A stretch of DNA of 64,000 nucleotides. It comes from Mixia osmundae IAM 14324. Its lineage: Eukaryota > Basidiomycota > Mixiomycetes > Mixiales > Mixiaceae. The stretch's first letter is position 1. Each line of letters starts with the position of its first letter. Of the stretch, positions 7,968 to 19,646 are shown piece after piece. The translations under genes and the position numbers were made by a program. The notes beneath the pieces are model-generated. The model ran no database searches. It had not been told where the DNA came from and was given only the letters and a program-made list of their open reading frames with translations. The DNA lies in the NCBI RefSeq assembly GCF_000708205.1, contig NW_014575560.1, positions 997,113 through 1,061,112 of the forward strand, given 5' to 3'.

Positions 7968-10735
7968 ATGCATCTGCTCCCCAGAGAGGAGCAAAAGCTG
8001 TTGCTGACCCAAGCAAGCCCTTTCTCGATCATGCTGTGCATCTGCTGAACTCCGAACAGGTCGGCTTTCTTGCCCAGCGCCGTCTGGCCCGGGGCGTTCG
8101 ACTGAACCTGTCAGAGGCGACGGCACTGATAGGCGCAGTCTTGCAAGAGCTCATCCGAGATGGCGAGCACACCGTCGCTCAGCTCATGTCGAAAGGTGCT
8201 CTGCTCTGCTCATTCACTCCGAGCCAGGCTCACGTCTCGGTGCAGGCAAGCAGATCCTCGGCCGACGACATGTTCAGCCCGCCGTGCCGCAGCTCTTGCA
8301 CGAGATCCAAGTAGAGGGCACTTTCCCCGACGGCGTCTTCCTCGTCACTGTCCACGAACCCATCTCTTCGCTCGACGGCGATCTGTCCACTGCTCTCTAT
8401 GGCTCTTTCTTGCCTTTGCCCAAGCCAGAAGCGTTCAAGTTCGACGAGAGCGCGGACGCTCTTGTGCCCTTACCCGGAGAAGTAGTCGTAGCACGTAAGC
8501 ATGGACCCATCAAGATCAACGAGGGTCGCCAAAGGATCAAGCTCAAAGTCACCAACATGGGAGATCGTCCCATCCAGGTTGGCTCACGTCAGTCCTGCCT
8601 GTTCCTAGCTATTTACATAGTACTAACCGGCTCTGCCAGACTATCACTTTTGCGAGGTCAATAAGGAGCTCTCTTTCGATCGAGCGCAGAGCTTCTTCAG
8701 ACGACTCGACATTGCAGCCGGTACGGCAGTCCGTTTTGAGCCTGGCGATAGCAAAACTATCACTCTCGTGCCCATCGCTGGCCATCGCCGAATTCGAGGC
8801 GGCTCGAACCTCGCCTCTCGTCTTGCCTTTGATGCCTCCTCCGCAGATCGCAAGACCTGCCTCGATGCTCTTGTCCAGAAAGGTTTCCGCCATGTGAGCG
8901 AGCCAACAGCCGACACGTTCAGCACGTCAACAGAGATCAGTCGGGCCATGTATGCCGCCATGTTCGGTCCCACAACGGGAGATCGCATTCGTCTCGCAGA
9001 CTCAAATCTCTGGATCCAAGTCGAGAGCGATCTCACTCACTACGGTGACGAATGCAAGTTCGGAGGTGGCAAAAGCTTGCGAGATGGGATGGGTCAAGCT
9101 ACGGGTCGAACAGATGCAGAGACGCTCGACAGCGTCATCACGAATGCGCTCATTGTTGATCATTCTGGCATATTCAAGGCAGATGTCGGCATCAAGAAAG
9201 GTCTCATTGCTGGTATTGGCAAGGCAGGCAATCCCGATGTTATGCATGGCGTTACGGACGGCATGATCGTAGGCAGCAACACCGAGGTCATTGCAGGCGA
9301 GAAGCTCATCCTTACAGCCGGCGCTATCGATTGTCATGTCCATTTCATCGCGCTCGATCTGTGGACAGAAGCCATAGCCTCGGGAATCACCACACTCATT
9401 GGCGGCGGCACAGGTGGACCATCTGCCGGAACGAACGCGACGACTTGCACACCAGGCAAGACACATATGCAGCACATGCTTGCAGCCACTGATGGCATCC
9501 CAATGAATTTTGGCTTCACCGGCAAGGGCAATGACAGCGGCTTACCCGGGTTAGAAGACAGTATCAGAGCAGGTGCTGCGGGTTTGAAGCTGCACGAAGA
9601 CTGGGGGTCAACGCCTGCTGCTATTGACGCTTGTCTGACCGTTTGTGACAAGTACGACGTCCAGTGCAATATTCACACGGACACACTCAACGAAAGTGGC
9701 TATGTCGAAGACACTCTCGCAGCTATCGGCGGTCGCACGATACACACATACCATTCCGAAGGCGCGGGCGGAGGTCATGCGCCCGACATCATCGTTGTGT
9801 GTGGTCATCCCAATGTCTTGCCGTCGTCCACGAACCCAACACGACCCTATGCACGCAACACGCTCGACGAGCATCTTGACATGCTCATGGTCTGCCACCA
9901 TCTTGACAAGTCAATCCCAGAAGATATCGCATTTGCAGAATCCCGCATTAGAGCAGAGACTGTCGCCGCCGAAGACGTCTTGCATGATGAAGGAGCAATC
10001 TCGATTATCAGTTCCGATTCCATGGCAATGGGCCGCATTGGCGAGGTCATCTCTCGCACTTGGCGAACGGCAGCAAAGATGAAAGATCACCGGGGTGCGC
10101 TATCGAGCGATACGACCGAGAATGACAACGAGCGGGTCAAGCGCTACGTCTCGAAGTATACGATCAATCCGTACGCCCCGTACATTCATTATGACTTAGC
10201 TGATCACCCAACAGAGCCATCGTACACGGCATTTCGCACGTTGTCGGAGACGTAGCTGTAGGCAAACTTGCGGATCTCGTTCTATGGTCACCTGCTAGCT
10301 TCGGCACTCGACCCGAAATGGTCATCAAAGGCGGCGTCATCGCCTGGGCCAACGTGAGCACTTCTGCGGCCAGCAAAGATGCACGTGCTGACGCGAGCGT
10401 AGGTGGGCGATTCGAACGCTTCTATACCGACAGTACAGCCAGTCAAATCGCGACCTATGTTCGGTGCGCAGCCCTCGGCAGCAGCCCTCAATTCTCTCGT
10501 CTTCGTCTCGGCCATCAGCATAATGGAGGGCACCATCGCGCAGTACGGTCTGAGAAAGCGAGCGGAAGCGGTGAAGAAGTGTCGCGCTATCTCGAAACGA
10601 GATCTCAAGCACAATGCAGCGCTGCCGAAGATCACTGTCGATCCAGAAACCTATCGCGTCGAAGCAGACGGCGTTCACATGATCGTCAGTGCCGCAGAGA
10701 CGCTCCCACTGACTCAAGGCTACTCTATCTTCTGA
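7968..10735 (+). CDS. URE1: Urease (single-chain, fungal/plant type)
   Basis: join(7968..8012,8060..8195,8246..8587,8640..10170,10215..10353,10403..10735), 841 residues, the usual length for fungal urease with gamma, beta and alpha parts fused. It hydrolyses urea to ammonia and carbamate in the cytosol using two nickel ions. Nickel-site and catalytic blocks are intact: the HCHVHF His pair, GLKLHEDWG with the Lys that is carbamylated, [24 protein letters not shown], the active-site flap MVCHHLD, and SDSMAMGR with the metal-binding Asp. The start [11 protein letters not shown] fits the family. The first intron (8013..8059) begins GCAAGC instead of GT; intron 3 has a perfect TACTAAC branch. No urease accessory genes lie nearby. 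Confidence 0.97.
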
Positions 10736-10792
10736 GGCACAGGGCAACGTGAACATGACAATAGTGTATGTACAAACAACAATGGATGAGAT

Positions 10793-12979
10793 CTAGTGCT
10801 CTTTGCTGCGCTGCCGGATCGGGATGTATGCCTCGTCAAGGAAGAGATCAGAGTGCTCGCCGCTATAGCCCCATTCGAAGAGTCGTGATAGCGCCCCAAT
10901 CAAGGCATCTTCGAGCGCCAGTCCGGCCGAGGGCAGACAGGGTTGCAGGCAATTCCTTGCTTGTGGCTTCCGCATCGCACTGGTACCGGACGATTGTGTT
11001 TGATCGACCAGGTATGAACGCTGAAGTGTTGAGCCACCGACGAGGCCTGATCGCCAGATGCTCATTGGCGTCTCTGTATCAAGGAAAACGATACCGAGAG
11101 CGGGCAAGATCTCCGTACGCAGGATTTGATTCTGCAAGACTGTCTGCACATTGTAGAAGAGTGCATGTCGGTTCAAGACAGGCGTTGTGTCGTCCGGCAG
11201 CTGCTCTGGCGCTAGGGCAGGGAAGAAGAGCGTCTTGAGCGAAGGCGCAAGATCGAAAGGCGGAGGCCCGTCTCCTGGCGATTTCCACCATCGCTGCCAA
11301 TCGAACGGATCTGCAAGCTCGGCTGGCGTCTCGACTGATTCCGAAGGGTCTGAACAACCGGGCTGCATTCGCCAACCGCCTCGATAGATGACAAGCTGAT
11401 CGGACGGTACAGACTTGAGCGTGTGCAGGCTACGCAGGATGTCAGGCAGCCAGACATCCATCGTGATATTGACCGCAGCTTTGATGATCTGCAAAACTTT
11501 CGCCTCGCCTGCCACATCGTCATCATCGATCAGAGCGGCCAGATGACGCTGGTGGCCTGTTTCTTCAGGCACAGGCAAAGGACTCTTGGACATGATGACG
11601 AGATCCGACCGCCTTGCGTCTGCGAGAGTGTACAGGTTGACTTCGCGGATGCCAGTCGCGGGATTGACATAGTGCGCATCGTGTCCTTTGTATGTAACAC
11701 CGCCATGCAAGAGCATAGAATCGCTGCGTCTGTAGCGCAGCATGGCGCCTTCCTGAGTTGTGAGATCGGGCGCGATGGGCAAGGGGGCTCCGTGAGCGCT
11801 CGTGTCATCCTCCGGTATGAGTGCTCGACGGGCACGCTCGAAAATGGAATCGTCACGCTTGCTCAAGTGCGTCTGCTGTGTCAAGATGGGCGGCGGCAGC
11901 AGTTCAGGCCCGACATGGTCTTCGTGTCCCCAAGCGTCAGATTCGCGGGCATCTGCTTTGAGGACGACAGGATCGAGATTGCCTCTGCAAATCATATGCT
12001 CTTTGCAGTAGGTATCGCCGTAGCATGTCGCAGGCTTCTCGGTCGTCCAATCGAGCAGGAGATCATGGGTCAGGTATCCCGTCGGACTGTCGCCGATGAT
12101 CATGATATACTTGTTCTGCAGATACCGGCAAAAGTCTTTGCGGGAGAGATGCAAGGAGGTCGCGTTGACGTGATGGGGTATCTTGTCCTTGCAGCTCGCA
12201 TGCGCTCGCCACCGCCATTTGAGCGATTCACGCACAGACCAGCTGTCGGCTTCGCTGTTGACGTTGGCAGGGCCATCCGAAGTCAGAGGGACCCTATGAG
12301 GCGATTTGTAGTACGTCTTGTCGCATGATGCATACAGTGCGTTCTGCTTGTGGACGGTATAGCCGTTGCCGTCAAGCTCGACACGGCTGAGTTGACCCGT
12401 AGGATCGTAGACCCAGCTGCCTTCGGAAGTCATACAGTCCAGATAGGTCTGCAAGTCGATAGCCTCTTCCGCATCGCTGACGCCGGTACCGGGTATCCCG
12501 ATGATATCGCTGAGCAGATCCTCCTCAAAGAGCGCATGGAACAATCGACGCGACTCCTCGGCCATGTACTCGAGCGATTCGATCCATGTCGTGCGAAGCG
12601 GGCTGTCGATTGGCAGATCGTCGAGCGAGGGCATGCTACCTCGCACGACGATGACAGCCGGCCTGTTAGCGTGCCGGTAAACGTCTTGCACGTCTGGCTG
12701 AGGGCTCTTTATCACGCGTGCCTTTGGCTCGCTCGCGTCGATGAAGACAGACCGGTTGGCTTTGACGTGCTCGAGGTAGGTCGAGGACCAGTGGTGAGCT
12801 GCGACATCGAGCAGACGAGACTTTGCAAGCTCTCTGTCCTCTGCCCAGGCAATCAGACTGAACAGCAAGGTCACAAAGCCGAGCATGGCACACAGCGCCG
12901 CCCGGGCAGGAGAGCATAACCTCCTCCGCTTCGGCGTCGCTGCAAGGAGCCCGTTGGCGAGCGAGATACGCCTAGCCAT
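10793..12979 (-). CDS. Type II membrane protein with PC-esterase/TBL-like domain
   Basis: Single exon, 728 residues. A short basic cytosolic tail and one membrane helix (about residues 25-47, LCAMLGFVTLLFSLIAWA) precede a luminal domain. Near residue 295 is MIIGDSPTGYLTHD, the GDS signature of the PC-esterase/trichome-birefringence-like fold that acetylates or deacetylates polysaccharides in the secretory pathway. The family's C-terminal DxxH catalytic pair should sit in a Cys-rich block; here that block reads RNCLQPCLPSAG, with Asn and Gln in place of Asp and His. The protein may be a binding or chaperone-like relative rather than an enzyme. It converges on urease with a 57-bp gap. Family assignment is moderate. 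Confidence 0.6.
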   Translation of the reverse strand: MARRISLANGLLAATPKRRRLCSPARAALCAMLGFVTLLFSLIAWAEDRELAKSRLLDVAAHHWSSTYLEHVKANRSVFIDASEPKARVIKSPQPDVQDVYRHANRPAVIVVRGSMPSLDDLPIDSPLRTTWIESLEYMAEESRRLFHALFEEDLLSDIIGIPGTGVSDAEEAIDLQTYLDCMTSEGSWVYDPTGQLSRVELDGNGYTVHKQNALYASCDKTYYKSPHRVPLTSDGPANVNSEADSWSVRESLKWRWRAHASCKDKIPHHVNATSLHLSRKDFCRYLQNKYIMIIGDSPTGYLTHDLLLDWTTEKPATCYGDTYCKEHMICRGNLDPVVLKADARESDAWGHEDHVGPELLPPPILTQQTHLSKRDDSIFERARRALIPEDDTSAHGAPLPIAPDLTTQEGAMLRYRRSDSMLLHGGVTYKGHDAHYVNPATGIREVNLYTLADARRSDLVIMSKSPLPVPEETGHQRHLAALIDDDDVAGEAKVLQIIKAAVNITMDVWLPDILRSLHTLKSVPSDQLVIYRGGWRMQPGCSDPSESVETPAELADPFDWQRWWKSPGDGPPPFDLAPSLKTLFFPALAPEQLPDDTTPVLNRHALFYNVQTVLQNQILRTEILPALGIVFLDTETPMSIWRSGLVGGSTLQRSYLVDQTQSSGTSAMRKPQARNCLQPCLPSAGLALEDALIGALSRLFEWGYSGEHSDLFLDEAYIPIRQRSKEH

Positions 12980-13431
12980 GCCGCGCCAGGGCCACGAACG
13001 CGCGCGTGGCCGACAGGGCTAGTGCTAGTGAGCAGCTCGACACGTCGCGCGAAATTGGAAGAGCAAAATCGAGAATTCTCTGGCGTTGCAGATCGTCGCT
13101 GGGCTTTGAGAGCGCTTGGCAGTTCCCCTTGTCAGCGTGTGGGGAGATGCATTGCCACTCTCACAAGCGGGAGAGGAGGAGCAGTGCATAGACGTGGACA
13201 TCCTCCCACTCTGCTCAGCCATCCCCGGCAGGATCCAAACCGGTCAAGACGATTGATTGACTCGCGCCATAGGTCCGAGCACTGGAGACGAGACTTGCTC
13301 GAGACAGAGCCCGCCAGTGAGATCAGCACAGGGGAGTGGTACACAGCAACAGAAGCAGCACTTGTATTCCGCTTGCTCTTCAACCGCCGCCAGCCTCGAC
13401 ACGCAGCAAATCTGCGTCAGCAAAGGCTGAC
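12980..13431. promoter_or_regulatory. Divergent promoter region of esterase-like and antiporter genes
   Basis: A 452-bp gap between divergent start codons. It holds no convincing gene and probably contains both promoters. I recognise no specific operator. Confidence 0.4.
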
Positions 13432-16400
13432 ATGCAAGATGCCAATTATGGCGGCATGCCACCCGACACGCAAGCCTACGGCGGAGAGGGCGATCTGGCA
13501 GAGGCTCATCACGCACTCTTCAGGATCGGACCAGAAGTCAATGCTGTCCATCTAGCCTACACGCTCATCGCAGGTAAGCCGACACGCGGCACTCGCGGTC
13601 ACTCTAAGATTGAAGGGCTCATCCAAGCGAACAACAGTCTTCATCGTCGTCTTTGGCACATTCTCTGCTTTTATCAAGGAGAGACTCTTCATCGGTGAAG
13701 CCATCATCTCCACCGCATTCGGCATTGCGTTCTCCCAGCACGCTGCCAAGCTCTTTGAGCCCAACGAGTGGGGCGCAGGCAACAAACGATTTGACGATCT
13801 CATCCTCGAAGTCACCCGAGTCGTCATTGCTCTTTCTGTCTTTGCAGTCGGCGTCGAGCTGCCAAAGTCATACGTGCTACGACACTGGCGTTCATTGGCA
13901 TTCCTGCTGGGTCCAGTCATGTTGTTCGGCTGGCTCATCTCTGGTGGACTCGTCACAGCTCTCATACCCGGCTTTGGCTTCCTGCATTCTCTCGTCATCG
14001 CCGCCTGCGTCACGCCGACTGATCCCATTCTTGCTGCCTCTGTCGTCGGCAAAGGCAAATTCGCCCAAGAACACGTTCCTTCACACATTCGCCACGTACT
14101 GCAGGCCGAGTCGGGTACGTTCGAGCTCGTCTTCGTTTCGAAGCGTGACTCATTGTCTTCCCGATCGACAGGTTGCAACGATGGCGCTGCTTTCCCCTTT
14201 CTCTATCTCGCCATGTTCCTGCTACTGCGCGAGGAGTCCTCTGTCGGTCATTCGATTGGCGAGTGGATACTCACCGTCGTGCTCTATCAGATCGTCTTGG
14301 GCGTCGTCATGGGCGCCGCCATCGGCATCATCGCCCGCAAGCTCATGAAATTCTCAAAGCGACGCAATCTCATCGACAGAGAATCCATGGTCGCCATGTA
14401 TGTCGCCCTCGCTCTCCTCTCGACAGGTGTCACCGTGCTGGCAGGCTCAGACGATCTTCTCTCTGCTTTCGCATGTGGTACCGCTTTCGCATGGGACGAT
14501 TGGTTCTCCGAGTCAATTGAAGACTCCAATTTCTCAAACATCATCGATCTGCTCGTCAATTGCGCCACCTTCATCTTCATTGGCGCTACGGTACCATTTC
14601 AAGCCTACAGCGATCCCAACCTCAATCTCAATCCCTGGCGGTTGTCCGTCTTGTCGATCTTGATCCTGCTACTGCGACGCATTCCAGCCGTCATGTGCCT
14701 TTCACCCTGGATCCCAGATATGAAGACAAGACGAGAGTCTCTCTTCTGTGCGCATTTCGGTCCCATGGGTGTAGGCGCAATCTTCATCTCGACGCTCGCC
14801 GTCAGTCGATTGCCAACGCCGGGTCAGCCCCCGTACAACGAGATGGATAGGCTGGCACTCTCTATTCAACCGATTACCTATTTCCTCGTCATGTCGTCTA
14901 TCATCGTTCACGGTCTAACGATTCCCTTCTTCAACCTGGGCAAGCGCGTGCATTCGATCTCACGGACATGGACAGGTGCCTCGGCATCTGGCGAGCCAAG
15001 CTGGCTCAGTCGCATGCGTCGGGTGGGCGACGGCAAGGACATTCCCTCGCCTTCGCCTTCTGACGAAAAGCACGATCGTGATCTCGACAAGGCCGAAGAA
15101 GGCAAAGCGGAAGCGGAAGACTTTGGCGTGGATATGGGCGATGTAGATATGAAGGACTTTGCAGCGACGGATGATACGCCAGACTTCCCTCATAGCAATA
15201 CCACGGGATCGGACGATACTAACGTCGGCAGCAGCGCCGGTCCAAGTAAGGACGACGGCAAGAGGGCAGCCAATGATCCAGAGGAAGAGGTTAAGAAGGA
15301 GAAATGCTACCATGACAAAGGGGGCGAGCAGCGGTGGGAGGAAGGGCACTATATCGTCATCGAACGTGCTGGAGGCGAGGATGTCATTGTCATCGACAAG
15401 GACAAGCTCGAGAGCGATCCAGACAAATACAAGGAAGACGACGCCAGGCTACAGAAGCTACCGAGCCATACGGTCCGAGAAGAAGAGCACAAGCTGCGCA
15501 AGATCATCTCTCACGAAGGTGAACGGCTCGAAGCAGCTGCTCAAAATGCTGCGCGTAAATATTTAGGTATCGGCGCCGGCAAGCGAAGACGGTCGAGCGC
15601 TGCCAGCACAAAACCACCCATGTCAACTCTTGACCAAACGACCTCGACGACCTCACAGACCATTCCTGAAGTCGTCCAGGGATCTTCCAGCGATCACGAG
15701 CCTGCACCCACAGTGGCGTCAAGTCCTCAGCAATCTGAAGCACCCAAGTCAGGCTCGCCCAATCGTGAGGAAGGCACTGCAAGGCCTTGGCTTGCGCGCG
15801 GTCTCAGTATGGCCCGAGATACGAAGCCCAAGGAGAGCAAGGATCCGGCTGAGATCCAAGCCAAACTTGACCGTGATGCCGCATGTCGGAAAGAGCGCAA
15901 GGACTGCACAGGCGCAGAGCGGTCTTGGGTGCAAGGTCGTCATGTGCGTCTGCCTGTCCTCGGACAAACTCTTGCTGATCAGAAGCATTGTACAGTTGGT
16001 CATCGAGCGTAATAAAGGCGAAGATGTCGAGGTGGTCGATCTAGATGCGCCAGGCGTACGCCGCGGACGCGCTTTCGGCAGCGCTGCGGTTGCAAGATCG
16101 GGCAGTCAGCCCGCTAGCAATCGCGAGCTCACAGCCGAGGATCAGCTGGCGGCCGATGTCATCGAGCGTCGACGTACCGAGCGTGAAGAATCAGCGGAAC
16201 GCGAAGACGCTGCCACATCGATGATGCCGAATATTTTACGGCCCACTCTAGCTACTGCTCAATCTTTGCGGCAGATGATACAGCGTCGTCGGTCAAATAC
16301 GACGAGTGGCATGAGCGAGCGTGGTCGTCCTCAGGCGCTCGAGACCGTCTCCCAATCAAGGCCTCCCTCACCTTCTCGGGGCACAATACGGTTTGCAGAG

Positions 16401-16478
16401 AATGTCAAAGCGCCAACACGACCTCCATCACCTTCTGCTGCTCCACGAGGGCAGCAAAAGTATTTTCCCCGTCACTGA
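13432..16478 (+). CDS. NHA1: Plasma-membrane Na+(K+)/H+ antiporter
   Basis: join(13432..13573,13638..14114,14172..15943,15996..16478), 957 residues. It exchanges cytosolic Na+ or K+ for H+ at the plasma membrane (Nha1/Sod2 family). The first about 430 residues form about twelve membrane helices, with FIKERLFIGEAI, the CVTPTDPILAASVV block containing the conserved Asp pair region, and ESGCNDGAAFPFLYLA (family: ESGxNDG). The long hydrophilic tail is acidic and Ser-rich, includes RSWVQGRHLVIE across the last intron, and ends in a Ser/Pro-rich segment likely to be phosphorylated. Intron 2 (57 nt) is open in frame, so retention would insert 19 residues within a transport helix region. Confidence 0.93.
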
Positions 16479-16534
16479 GACATCTGTTGCTATGTTTGTA
16501 CAACAAGACACTACCATGCAAATTTGCTAGACTT

Positions 16535-18076
16535 TCAATACGATGCTGCGTTGATACCCACGCCCCAGATCTCAAGGCTGACGATCTCAAATTTGGCCTC
16601 TGGAAGCCCGCTCGGTCCTCTCTTTACGCCTGACTCGCACAGAACTTCATTGTTGAAGGTCGCGCAAGTCGTCGTGAAGCCTTTCTCGAGCGCGGCATCG
16701 AGCCAGAGTCCGTAGTGACCACCTCTGACAAGTATTATTCAGCATACTGTGGTGACTGTTCGAGATGATGCATACCCTGTCCCGACACTGATAAAGTTGA
16801 CATCGCTCTGTATGATGTAGTCATCGTGGCCTGTGTACTTGTACGTGCGTAAACCGCTGCCTATCCTAAAGTCATTCGGATCGAACGATGTCCTCCTCCA
16901 GAGAAAGCTACAGTTCCCAATGTGTTCAGCTCTGGGAACCGATGAACAAGAAGCTCGCGGACCTCTCGCCATTGCCGTAATAATTATCAGACTTTCGAAA
17001 GGCTTCGTTGACGTAGGCGCCAAAGACGGAACCCTCGCTATCGCGAACGACGAGCACGCAGCCGGACTCGCTACCTCGTAGTCCTCGTTGCGTTCGCTCG
17101 TAGAGCGTGGTCAGTGAGACGCCATGCTGATCGAGCGAATAGAGCAGTGACCATTCCGTTGCCAGCTTCAGCCTCGGTGGCAGGGAGATCCGTATCTGCT
17201 CGGATCTGTGAGCATGCGCGATAAGGAGACGACATGACGTACCCGTTCGGCAGTGTCATCATCGAGAACTTGTCGAGTGCCAGCTTTGATGCCGGTCAGC
17301 CTGACAGGCCTGGGCGGGGTGTCCTTGGCAAGGTCAAAACCATGCCTGTGCGAGTGGGCATAGCCGTTCTGGCTGTAGAAGCCCGGTGCGCCATCCGGGG
17401 GTAATCTCATCGATGGCGCATCTGGATCGGGTAAGAGTGCAGCGGTGCCGTGGGCGATGATGTCTGTGCCATTGGACCTGAGCGAGGACCAAGTGTCCCG
17501 CAAGGTCGAGTAGGCCGCATCGGCTGCAGGAGCCAGTTCCGAGTACGTCGGTAGTCTGACCGAGCCGCTCAATCTCCTCCATGTCTGATCATAGCTCTGG
17601 TAGGCATCTGAACCGTTCTGCGGCGGGCTCATCGGGTTCGGTGAATTTGGGCGCGAGCTGCCTGGCGTGTCAGGCAACAGCTGGAGCGTTGCTCGAGTGT
17701 TGATGCCATTGCGGCTAGCGTCAGCAGTAGCAGGAGTATATTTGCTAGCAGCTCTGTGATTGTCGCCATTGCTTGAGCTAGCAACGGCACGCCGTGCTGA
17801 CTGTCGAGATGGCGGTTGAGATGGGACGGGCGACTTCTCAGGTGAAGCAGGAGCAGAACTGAACGAGCCAAACTCATCGTCGTCTTCCTCGGCTCCAGCA
17901 GTTCCTGCTCCCGGCAGCGGTCTATGGTTCGCGTTGGGAGCTGCAAGCGAGGCTGACGTTGAAGCATTGTGCTGCTGACGGGCACCCAGCCTGCTCGCTG
18001 GCCTGCTCGTCTGCGGCGTCGCTATCCGCTGGTCGCACACCAGGGGGTCAAACTCTGACAGGACGTCAAAGTCCAT
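16535..18076 (-). CDS. TLDc-domain protein (OXR1-like, oxidation resistance)
   Basis: complement(join(16535..16724,16776..16907,16948..17195,17243..18076)), 467 residues. The first 250 residues are Ser/Pro-rich and disordered. The C-terminal TLDc domain is clear: WSLLYSLDQHGVSLTTLY, VLVVRDSEGSVFGAYVNE, FFFLWRRTSF, GHYGLWLDAALEKG and TTCATFNNEVL, ending with LEIWGVG. TLDc proteins of the OXR1/Rtc5 type protect against oxidative stress and bind the V-ATPase. The large second exon runs through the TLYERTQRGLRG repeat of the family. It converges with the antiporter, leaving 56 bp between stops. Confidence 0.88.
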
Positions 18077-18236
18077 GGCTGTCCAGCCACTTCAGACGAC
18101 GATGCGACGATCTCGTGCCGGGTGCTGTCAGCTGTGGCAACTGCCAACACGCCAACGACGCGACTCAAGATCCAAAAGGTTCACGCATAGGCAAACAGCT
18201 CGGCCTCGTAAGGATGGATGCATGAGACTGAAGTGA

Positions 18237-19450
18237 CTAGCCGATCGTCATGACAATCTTGCCCGTGTTCTTCGCTTGCTCCATCTCCTGCGTGGCCTCA
18301 ACGATCTGCGACCAATCATATGTTTTGTGTATGATCAGGTCGAGTCCCTCGCCCAGCAGTTTGGGCATGGCCTTCTCTTTGAACTGATGCAGCAGATCGG
18401 CCTGATACTCTGGCGTCCGAGATCTCAACGTTGTGCCTGTGGGCGGATGAGCGCGTCTGAAGATCTCTCGCGAGCACCTCACCTTCTATCCTCAAGCGCT
18501 TGAAGAGGATCTGGGCCATATCGATACCTTCTCTTGTCTTCATGCCCGATAGCAGGCCAATGAGGACCATCCGGCCGTCTCTTGCCAGACTGGCAATGTT
18601 CTTCTCCCAATAGTCAGGACCGACGAAATCGAGCACGACATCGACGCCTTTGCCGTCTGTGAGCTTCTTGACCTCCTCGGCAAAGTCTTGCGTCTTGTAA
18701 TTGATCGCATCTGTCACCCCTAGCTTTTCTTTGAGGAACTTACACTTCGCCTTCGATCCAGCGGTCGTGATGATGTGTTTCGCACCAAAGACGCGTGCCA
18801 GCTGGTTCGCCGAGGTGCCGACACCGCTTGCGCCTGCGTTGCGCACTCTTTAGCTTACACGACCGTCTGGACTGGTAGCTTTTCGCACCCGCATGAATGA
18901 GAACGTTGTCGCCTTCCTTCATCTGACCGACGAGGAAGAGGCATTGATAGGCCGTGAGCCAGTTTTCGGGAATAGCAGCCGCTTGCGCATGAGACAGATG
19001 CTCTGGCTTGGTGACGACCATACCCGCGTCAACCGCAATGTACTCTGCATAGGCGCCACCGAATGCCAGCCCGAAAACCTGGGATCCTGTTTTGAGATCT
19101 GACGAGGCTGCATCCTCGACGGTTCCAGAGAATTCGACGCCGAGGATGGTAGAGGCGCCCGGCGGAAGTGGCTTATTCGTGCCATGAGCCTCGTGTGGTA
19201 GGCTGTGCTTGTGAAGGACTCACATATTTGCCCATGCGCTGCAAGATGTCCATCCTGTTCAACCCAAATGCTCTGACCTGTGGCGTCATCCTGCCCTCAG
19301 CCTCCTGTATGAATCGCTACAGCCTACTGAACGAGCCTTGACGAGTACTTCGTGTGGCTTGAGCTTCGGCCTGTCAATGTTGTCGGCCACGTAGAGATCA
19401 GAGGCGAGGTTGGAGGCTCCTCCCTTGACCTGAACGGCTCTCATGCTCAT
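18237..19450 (-). CDS. NADPH quinone oxidoreductase, PIG3/zeta-crystallin family
   Basis: complement(join(18237..18436,18483..18833,18889..19171,19224..19277,19328..19450)), 336 residues. A zinc-free medium-chain reductase that passes electrons from NADPH to quinones. Seen: FGLNRMDILQRMGKYPLPPG at the substrate side, IPENWLTAYQCLF, the nucleotide loop HAGASGVGTSANQLAR, GADIINY-like TDAINYKTQDF, and DVVLDFVGPDYW. Exon 2 is only 54 nt. The first donor (GTAGGC) is my choice among several. A TATA-like element (TTTATAA on the minus strand, about 19504) lies upstream, consistent with an inducible redox gene. Confidence 0.9.
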
Positions 19451-19646
19451 CTGGCGCCAGTGGAGCGCGGTGTTGTGTCGCTGATGGTGGTCTATCCTCG
19501 GCGTTATAAAGTGCGGAATGAGGTTGTGCAGCCGGCGTTGTGCTCTTAGCATGGACAGAGTCGGAGCAAAGTCCGAGCGAACAGGCGGGGCATCTGCTCG
19601 TTGTCGTGACCGAACACGTCAATCATTATTCAAACATGCATCGAAG

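Noticed and set aside
8768-10255. Separate 495-residue urease alpha-chain gene
   Set aside because: It is one exon of the fused urease; the frame begins in the preceding exon and continues through two more introns.
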